Assembly (NCBI GenBank): GCA_963667535.2
Contig: CAXXDU010000002.1
Coordinates: 1 to 64,000 of the forward strand
Source: UBA5614 sp963667535
GTDB lineage: Bacteria > Cloacimonadota > Cloacimonadia > Cloacimonadales > Cloacimonadaceae
Reading direction: 5' to 3'
DNA length: 64,000 bases
Position 1 is the first letter of the stretch. Each line of letters starts with the position of its first letter. The position numbers and the translations under genes are program-made. Shown in pieces: positions 57,946-64,000 of this stretch. The notes below the pieces were generated by a model. That model saw only the letters and a list, made by a program, of their open reading frames with translations, searched no databases and was not told where the DNA came from.

Positions 57946-60843
57946 CTACTGGATTATCAAACTTGGTCTGACCACTCCTGCCCTGATTTGAGTAGTAGGG
58001 AAAAGGACTCCGTGTTTGCCGGTGCAGTCCTTGAGGGCATTAGTCAGGATGGCAGGGAAGTTATGATTACCAAATCCATCGGTCAAAACTATACTGAAAG
58101 GCAGGTTTTCACCACCTGTAATACCTACGCCGAGTTCATAACCAAGTAAATGCACAATATCTTCCTCAGACATCGATGGCATAATAAGTCCGGCAACCTG
58201 ATTGCGTGCTACTATTTCCATTTGCTTTCTATCCAGAGCAAAGGGAAAGACAGCAATGAAACCTTGTTTCAAATCTGCTTCCACAAACTTGTCATTCCAG
58301 ACTACAGGTCCGTCCACAATCTTGCCAAAACCGATTTTACCAAAGATGGAAGTGCCTTCATATTCCAGCTCAATAAAACGTTGTTTGGCAACAGAAGAGA
58401 CTTTGGCATTGAGGCAGGCTTTGAGGCGCAGGTCTTTTTTAATATACTGGATAGTAACGGTTCCCCTGGAAGTATTAACATCGGTAATCGTGCCTGTGGC
58501 AGGTGAATGGATAATCTGCTCATGTCTGGATAAGTTTTTAGCTCCGAGAATTTCTCCATTGGTGATAAAATCGCCTTTTCTCTTGGGCATAGAGGAACGG
58601 ATGTATTGGGGTCGGATGCCGAGTTGTTCAGACAGCTTGATAATAACCGGTTCAAAAGAATAATCCTGTATTTCACGCAAGATTAGAGTGCCATTGTGCC
58701 AGTCTATCTTTTCCACTTTACCACGTACCGGAGAATAGTAGTTGAAATTGGCCGAATTCATAAAGCTGTCAATGAAGGATAACTGTTCACTATAGACAAG
58801 CTGGTTGCTTTTGACTTCATCACCGACTGAGAAGCGCATATTCTTGCGGAAATTCTCAGGATTATACAGAGATTCACTTCCCCGGAATACTTGCAGCACA
58901 AATATACGTGGAGGTTCATACAGGTTTTCTCCCAATACTGTATCAGGTGCAACTATGTCTCCAACGCTGACATGAACTTTACCGGCATAAGGAAGAGAAA
59001 ACAGGTGTTTTTGGTTCCCTTTTGTAATGAAATTAGTATCTTCTGTTGGATTGGGCTGAGCATTTGATAAAACTGTAACGGATAAATCAGAGTACAGATT
59101 CAGGGCTTGATTGAGTGAGTCAAAGCTAAAGGCACCTGCTATCCGGGTGTCTATCAGAATAGGCAGGGTTGTTGCCTTATCCAGTTCTTTTATTTCATAA
59201 GCAAGATGAACTGAGCCAATGCTTTTGATATGCAGCTTTGCCGGTTCGCTATTCTTTATGAATAAAAGGCGGTTGCCTTCTACGGTGATGGTCTGTTTGC
59301 CTTTGGAGGTTTCCATTTCGATAGACAGTGCAGGTTTACCGGCTTTCAGTTTATGAGACAGGGGTCTGATGCATAGGCAAAGCGGTTCCAGACATTCAGT
59401 TTTGAGTAAGTGAATAGCAGCTTCTTTATCTATCTGTGATAGCTTGCCCAGATGAGGAGAGATGAAATGCCTGTCACGCCAGATTTCAGTAGCACCACGC
59501 GGTTGCAAACCGTCTATGAGCATCAAGGCAGCCTGTTCCGGTTTGGGAGCATGAGAGATTACTCCACCAGCTCCGATAATCATATCAAAATCCTGAAGAC
59601 GGAATTCTGCCTGTTCATTCAGTTTATCGCGGTAAAACTGCTCATGAAAGGGGTCAAGCTCGTCATTCTTCATCTTGATAAAGTGTCCCACCTGACTTAC
59701 TGAAAAGTTCATCTGCAAATGCTGTTGTAATGATAGTTGTAAAGCAATGCGGGACAATGCCTGTTCAATATGCAGCGAAGCATCTTCAGAAGGAATTTGG
59801 GTTGGATTGAGCATTTTATTGCCCAGATAATTACGCAAATCTGCTTCACTGAGCGAGGGATGAAGCCATTGCTTAAGCTGTTCTCTGTCTGCTTTGGCAA
59901 AGACATTACACAGATTGTAGCTCATCCCATAATTTGCGCTGACAGTTCTATAAAAGTTTGTAAAGATATTGGAATAGACATCTGTGGTTGCACCACCAAT
60001 ATCAACAGCCAGAATGTTTTTATTCTGAACTTCCGCAACCAGTTTAAGTGCATACATCACACCCAGCGGGGTGGGGATAATGGCATCTGATACCTGACTG
60101 CTGAGAGCTTTGTAACCCGGAGCCTGCTGCATCACCTTATTCAGAAAGAGTTCATGCACCAGTTCTGTGACATTCTCTGTTCGCTCCATTGTTTCATTAG
60201 GACGAATATTGGGCAAAACATGCACTTCGTAATTATCCTGTAAAATGAACGATACAGCCTGAGATGCATCTGCATTACCGGCATAAATCAGAGGTATTTT
60301 ATCTTTTAGGGAGTATTTGGGTTTGATTTCGCAGTAGGAGATTATCTCCGCCTGACGCAGTACGGAAGCATAAGCGCCACCTTCATAACCACCACTCATG
60401 AGGATAATATCAGGCTGTTTATCTTCGATGGCGTGCATCTGTTCCACAACAGATCTACCATCATCAATAGCGATGGTATCAAGCAAAACACCACCCACAC
60501 CATAAGCAGCACGTTGTGCACTGGCAGCAGACTCCACTTTAGTCAAACCAATCACCAGGATTTGCAGACCACCGCCTGCACTGCTGGTGGAAAGCCATTT
60601 TAGTTCAGGATTGATTTGCTTTGCTTTTGTTTGCGGATTTACGGTTATAAGTTCAAAACCTGCCTGTCGGGGGAGAAGGTTAACAGCATTGACAACGCCT
60701 GTCATCACATCTTCATAGGGTTTTTCCACAGTGGTGGGAGCATTGGCTAAAGCTTTTAACTGCCACTGCCCGTCCTCAAACACTATCAGAATAGCTTTTG
60801 TAGTGGTACTGCCGATATCGGTAATCAGCATAGTTCTTTCCAT
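57946..60843 (-). CDS. glmL: Glutamate mutase L-like ATPase (GlmL/MutL) with long C-terminal extension
   Basis: 965 residues, about twice the usual GlmL. The N-terminal ~470 residues are the ASKHA-type GlmL domain: phosphate 1 ITDIGSTTTKAI, phosphate 2 LAVDIGGATTDVYS, GAGGVISHAP near 430. GlmL proteins are thought to support B12-dependent carbon-skeleton and amino mutases. The C-terminal ~490 residues include two barrel-sandwich, biotinyl-lipoyl-like segments (PYAGKVHVSVGDIVAPD; IHSPATGTITDVNTSRG) and another beta-rich part. No mutase E or S subunit gene lies in this window. GGGAGG precedes the ATG. The extension could dock a mutase or carry an adenosylcobalamin-related function; this is inference. 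Confidence 0.85.
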   Translation of the reverse strand: MERTMLITDIGSTTTKAILIVFEDGQWQLKALANAPTTVEKPYEDVMTGVVNAVNLLPRQAGFELITVNPQTKAKQINPELKWLSTSSAGGGLQILVIGLTKVESAASAQRAAYGVGGVLLDTIAIDDGRSVVEQMHAIEDKQPDIILMSGGYEGGAYASVLRQAEIISYCEIKPKYSLKDKIPLIYAGNADASQAVSFILQDNYEVHVLPNIRPNETMERTENVTELVHELFLNKVMQQAPGYKALSSQVSDAIIPTPLGVMYALKLVAEVQNKNILAVDIGGATTDVYSNIFTNFYRTVSANYGMSYNLCNVFAKADREQLKQWLHPSLSEADLRNYLGNKMLNPTQIPSEDASLHIEQALSRIALQLSLQQHLQMNFSVSQVGHFIKMKNDELDPFHEQFYRDKLNEQAEFRLQDFDMIIGAGGVISHAPKPEQAALMLIDGLQPRGATEIWRDRHFISPHLGKLSQIDKEAAIHLLKTECLEPLCLCIRPLSHKLKAGKPALSIEMETSKGKQTITVEGNRLLFIKNSEPAKLHIKSIGSVHLAYEIKELDKATTLPILIDTRIAGAFSFDSLNQALNLYSDLSVTVLSNAQPNPTEDTNFITKGNQKHLFSLPYAGKVHVSVGDIVAPDTVLGENLYEPPRIFVLQVFRGSESLYNPENFRKNMRFSVGDEVKSNQLVYSEQLSFIDSFMNSANFNYYSPVRGKVEKIDWHNGTLILREIQDYSFEPVIIKLSEQLGIRPQYIRSSMPKRKGDFITNGEILGAKNLSRHEQIIHSPATGTITDVNTSRGTVTIQYIKKDLRLKACLNAKVSSVAKQRFIELEYEGTSIFGKIGFGKIVDGPVVWNDKFVEADLKQGFIAVFPFALDRKQMEIVARNQVAGLIMPSMSEEDIVHLLGYELGVGITGGENLPFSIVLTDGFGNHNFPAILTNALKDCTGKHGVLFPTTQIRAGVVRPSLIIQ

Positions 60844-60960
60844 ATTGACCTCCCGGCTTCATCTGAGCCGTTTAGTTTAATGTTTCCTGAACTGAAATCC
60901 CGTTACCGGCAGTATTTATTCAAGCCCCGCGTTTTTGTCAAATAATAACATTCATGATGT

Positions 60961-63900
60961 TTATTTTAGTAAGACCATTTTCCTGGTATGATTAGTGTTA
61001 CCACTGGATAGACGATACATATAAACACCGGAAGCAACTGATTTATCATTATCGTCTTTACCATTCCAGGTGAAGCTATGTGCGCCTTTATCCAGCAGGC
61101 CGTCATGTATGGTTCTGACCTTTTGTCCTTTTTGATTGTAGATGGTCAGGGTCGCAGATGATTTTGACTTTAGACTAAAGCTGATATTAGTAGTGGGATT
61201 AAAGGGATTGGGATAGTTTTGCTCAAGTCTGACTGCCACAGGAGTCTCTGTTTCATCGTCATTAGCAACAAACTCATTGGAAAACCTTTGGACATATAAA
61301 GAATAGGTTTGGGGATATTCGTCTTCGCATCTGTTTTGTTCTTTATATAAATCAGAAGCTGCCCAAAAAACATAGGCATCATTACCGGTTGAGACAATAC
61401 TGGGATAAGCTTCGTCATCAGGCTCATTGGCAAGAGGAAATGCAGTGGAAACAAGTGTTCCATCAGGATTGATATACTGCCCATATATATCACTCATATA
61501 AGGATAATCCGAGTTTCTGTTATTCCTGCTCCAAACTGCGAGCATGCCATTATTGTCAAACTTTGTCATACGCACATTACCATCAAATATTCCCGCAACC
61601 GGTTGTGTAAGATTGATCCCGCTCTCCGTCCAGAGTGGCATCCCGGTATCAGATAGATTCTGTAATTTGAGATTGCAATACAGGGAATCGACATTCATAT
61701 AACCATATATCTTTGTGCCTTCTAGTAATTGACTGATCTGGTCACGGTCACTATCCAGACTTAAAACCAGACCTGCGGGATTCCATAATCTTTGCCCCTG
61801 AGGTGATATTAACTGTCCAAATTTCGATTGTTCGTCAACATCGTAATAATTCATCCATAGGATGCAAAGACCGCTGTTTGTCAGGCTGGATTGAAGATAG
61901 TACTGGTTATTTTCCGGCATCAATATTGCAACTGATAATCCGGTTTCAGGCCACCCGGCTGCTGTTGTTCCGTCACTGTTAAGCAGTTTGATAAAGACGT
62001 CTCTGGAATAATTACTTTCATTATCATTGATCCAGATAAAATACCTGCCGATCAATTGTTCAGGATGACAATTAAAGTACTGATTATCTGGCGTATAATG
62101 AGATATCAGAATCCCGTTTTCACCCCACATTTTGGTATTGTTTTCAATTTTTTGTCCATACAGATAACGACAATTTACCGGATATTGTGGTAACTGTACC
62201 GTTACATTCTGTGCCCAGGAGATATAGATTGCTCCCTCGGAGTAACTAATTTTAGCAGATTCATAGGAATAGCCCGCATCTTGTGATATCAGCATACCAT
62301 CATCACCCCAAAGCCTGCTGCCATTTACATCTATTAGCTGAGTTTTTACTGAAGCTCCTTCAATCCATACTATAGCTATTTTTCCATCAGGAAGAGTTAT
62401 TGCAGAGGGATATTGTTGATTATCTACAGGGGGATTAGTGATTGGACTGCCATTCTCTTCCAGAATAGTTCCACCATAAGGATTGATTACCTGGTAATAT
62501 AGTCTGATATCACGATAACTCTTCCGAAAATCTTCCCAGATAATGACTACATCATTGTTTCTTCTTAGTGTTATGGGTGAACTAACGTCACCATCATTGC
62601 CCTCAAATAGTCTTTCTCCTCCAACAGGATTATAGGAGTTGCCGGCAGGGAATAGCATTTTATAATAAATCTCCATTGACCCGCTTCTTTCGTCCTGCCA
62701 GGCAATAAATATTTGATTGTTAGTCAATTTTATCAATGGATATAGATGCCTGCCATCTACATTACAAACAGGAGTTCCACCGGTTATCCAGTCAGCTATT
62801 CCAATGCTGTTTATGTGCTGAGCATATATATCCCTGTTATCATCACCACCATCCCGCGCATCACACCAGGCTATGTAACATCCTCCGTTGGTATCAGGTG
62901 TCATTCTGATTTCACCCTGGTAGCTTTCATTGATGCATACAGGGATGCCTGTAGAATACCATAATTTACTACCTGCTAAATCGAGTTTCTGGGCATAGAT
63001 ATCAGTTTGAAGTCCACTCCTATCATCTTCCCAGGCTATGATTACTGAGGTGCTATCAGCAACTATCATTCTGTAATCCAAGTAATTCCTCGTCTGCAAA
63101 GTCTGGCTATCAGAATTTATTGTAATAGGAGAATCCCATAATGCGCTACCGGATAAGCTGATCCTTTGAGCTTTAATATATGAGACCGGGTTATTTTCGT
63201 CTGCAGTATAGCCATGCCAGGTTACTATAAATGATGTTCTATCCGGAGATGATACCATTACCTGATGGATGTAATTTGATACAGAATTTTCGACTGTGTA
63301 GCTCCAATCTTGCAGGCCACCGGGCAATATCCGACTCACATTGACTTCTTTCTGAGTGTAATCTCCGATAACATATGAACAAATTAAACCACCCAGATTA
63401 TCTGTAACAGTTGAAACCTCACTCACTTCAGTTGATATCGTTATTCCATTAACCTGCCAGGCAAAGCTGCCATTACTGTTGATTTTCTGGGCATAAAGAT
63501 TTGCTATTCCGGAAGCATTATATACCCAGGTGATATATGCACCCCCGTTATTATCGGATATGATATCTACAGATTCATAATGTTGCACTACCGAAGATAC
63601 TGTTATTCCATTATTCTGCCAAAGCAGTTGTCCAGAACTACTTATTTTTTGAGCTTTAAGTATTAATTGCTCATAATCATGATATTCCAGATATGTGATG
63701 ATAAAATTGCCATCCGAGGTCTTTGTAATCATTGGAGATACATGGTAATACGGACTGGAGTCTATATTTAAAGATTGAGTCCAGGCATGAGTACCTGTCC
63801 ACCATACTTTTTCAGCAAATATGCATCTTTTACCCAGATGACTATCCGACCATGCATAAATCATCCCACCGTCGTTAGTTTCTGCACCACATCTGTTCCA

Positions 63901-64000
63901 GTTTGCATTGGTCACTTTTGTTAATTGAACCGGATTTTCCCATAATTGGGCAGCAAATAAACCAATAGTTATACTAATTATCAGAACGAATAATAGGAAT
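60961..64000 (-). CDS. Secreted repeat protein with C-terminal sorting domain (5' end outside window)
   Basis: The frame remains open to the window edge. Upstream of an internal GTG it reads LFVLIISITIGLFAAQLW, a signal peptide, so the true start lies a few codons beyond 64000. Over 1000 residues consist of beta-propeller-like units with the recurring phrase AWxDxRxGxxDIYAQ (AWEDDRSGLQTDIYAQ; AWCDARDGGDDNRDIYAQ; AWQDERSGSMEIYY). The end has YPNPFNPTTNISF ... KGAHSFTWNGKD ... GVYMYRLSSG ... KMVLLK, the FlgD-like sorting domain of type IX-like secretion. It is presumably a surface or released protein. Function unknown. Confidence 0.85.
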   Translation of the reverse strand, partial: FLLFVLIISITIGLFAAQLWENPVQLTKVTNANWNRCGAETNDGGMIYAWSDSHLGKRCIFAEKVWWTGTHAWTQSLNIDSSPYYHVSPMITKTSDGNFIITYLEYHDYEQLILKAQKISSSGQLLWQNNGITVSSVVQHYESVDIISDNNGGAYITWVYNASGIANLYAQKINSNGSFAWQVNGITISTEVSEVSTVTDNLGGLICSYVIGDYTQKEVNVSRILPGGLQDWSYTVENSVSNYIHQVMVSSPDRTSFIVTWHGYTADENNPVSYIKAQRISLSGSALWDSPITINSDSQTLQTRNYLDYRMIVADSTSVIIAWEDDRSGLQTDIYAQKLDLAGSKLWYSTGIPVCINESYQGEIRMTPDTNGGCYIAWCDARDGGDDNRDIYAQHINSIGIADWITGGTPVCNVDGRHLYPLIKLTNNQIFIAWQDERSGSMEIYYKMLFPAGNSYNPVGGERLFEGNDGDVSSPITLRRNNDVVIIWEDFRKSYRDIRLYYQVINPYGGTILEENGSPITNPPVDNQQYPSAITLPDGKIAIVWIEGASVKTQLIDVNGSRLWGDDGMLISQDAGYSYESAKISYSEGAIYISWAQNVTVQLPQYPVNCRYLYGQKIENNTKMWGENGILISHYTPDNQYFNCHPEQLIGRYFIWINDNESNYSRDVFIKLLNSDGTTAAGWPETGLSVAILMPENNQYYLQSSLTNSGLCILWMNYYDVDEQSKFGQLISPQGQRLWNPAGLVLSLDSDRDQISQLLEGTKIYGYMNVDSLYCNLKLQNLSDTGMPLWTESGINLTQPVAGIFDGNVRMTKFDNNGMLAVWSRNNRNSDYPYMSDIYGQYINPDGTLVSTAFPLANEPDDEAYPSIVSTGNDAYVFWAASDLYKEQNRCEDEYPQTYSLYVQRFSNEFVANDDETETPVAVRLEQNYPNPFNPTTNISFSLKSKSSATLTIYNQKGQKVRTIHDGLLDKGAHSFTWNGKDDNDKSVASGVYMYRLSSGNTNHTRKMVLLK

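Noticed and set aside
60961..63915. Complete gene starting at the GTG at 63915
   Set aside because: The frame continues upstream through a signal peptide to the window edge, so the true start is outside and the gene is 5'-partial.

Overview
The window looks like a chromosomal segment of a Gram-negative, probably anaerobic, bacterium of the FCB/Cloacimonadota type. The pointers are: secreted proteins ending in a YPNPF...KxVLLK C-terminal sorting domain, two tandem membrane pyrophosphatases, a GlmL-type glutamate mutase activator, an Isc-type Fe-S cluster, and AT-rich repeat-laden intergenic DNA. The lineage is an inference from protein style only; no rRNA or tRNA gene is visible.

Layout. 1-6.4 kb: a small membrane protein, a MazG-like pyrophosphohydrolase, and a defence-like cluster: vsr on the plus strand, facing a minus-strand operon XRE regulator > DNA cytosine-C5 methyltransferase > histidine kinase with two GHKL ATPase domains > receiver-domain protein with an unknown C-terminal half. 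A decayed Vsr-like relic lies between vsr and the operon end. 6.4-11.9 kb: a gene-poor mosaic of short palindromic repeats around an IS110-family transposase and an aminoglycoside-phosphotransferase-like gene, the latter flanked by two ~320-bp direct repeats. 11.9-17.7 kb: a lipoprotein, then nptA-like > moxR > asparagine-synthase-like > DUF58 (minus). 17.8-22.7 kb: two membrane pyrophosphatases of different subfamilies. 22.8-26.5 kb: secreted transglutaminase-like and beta-propeller-like proteins. 26.8-32.9 kb (plus): cmk, ispH, rpsA, PAP2 phosphatase, lemA. 33-38.8 kb (minus): M16 peptidase and an iscR/iscS/iscU set interrupted by a 223-bp inverted-repeat element. 39-40.9 kb (plus): AbiE-type toxin-antitoxin pair with an operator palindrome, and a DUF6326-like protein. 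41-52.3 kb: P-loop kinase, secreted phosphoesterase, two tail-to-tail paralogous small membrane proteins, a second repeat-rich gap, and a 2000-residue secreted GLUG-repeat protein. 52.4-64 kb (minus): GNAT pseudogene, lipoprotein, flavoprotein/TetR operon with twin operators, beta-propeller-like protein, MDR oxidoreductase, GlmL with a long C-terminal extension, and a secreted repeat protein whose start lies just beyond the window.

The best candidate for an undescribed system is 893-6392: a complete-looking two-component pair (kinase with a second, MORC/Hsp90-like ATPase domain, plus a receiver protein) translationally coupled to a cytosine methyltransferase and beside a Vsr nuclease, with no ordinary restriction endonuclease. 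The second unusual signal is a set of interspersed intergenic hairpins whose stems change by compensatory substitutions between copies, so the fold rather than the sequence is being kept.
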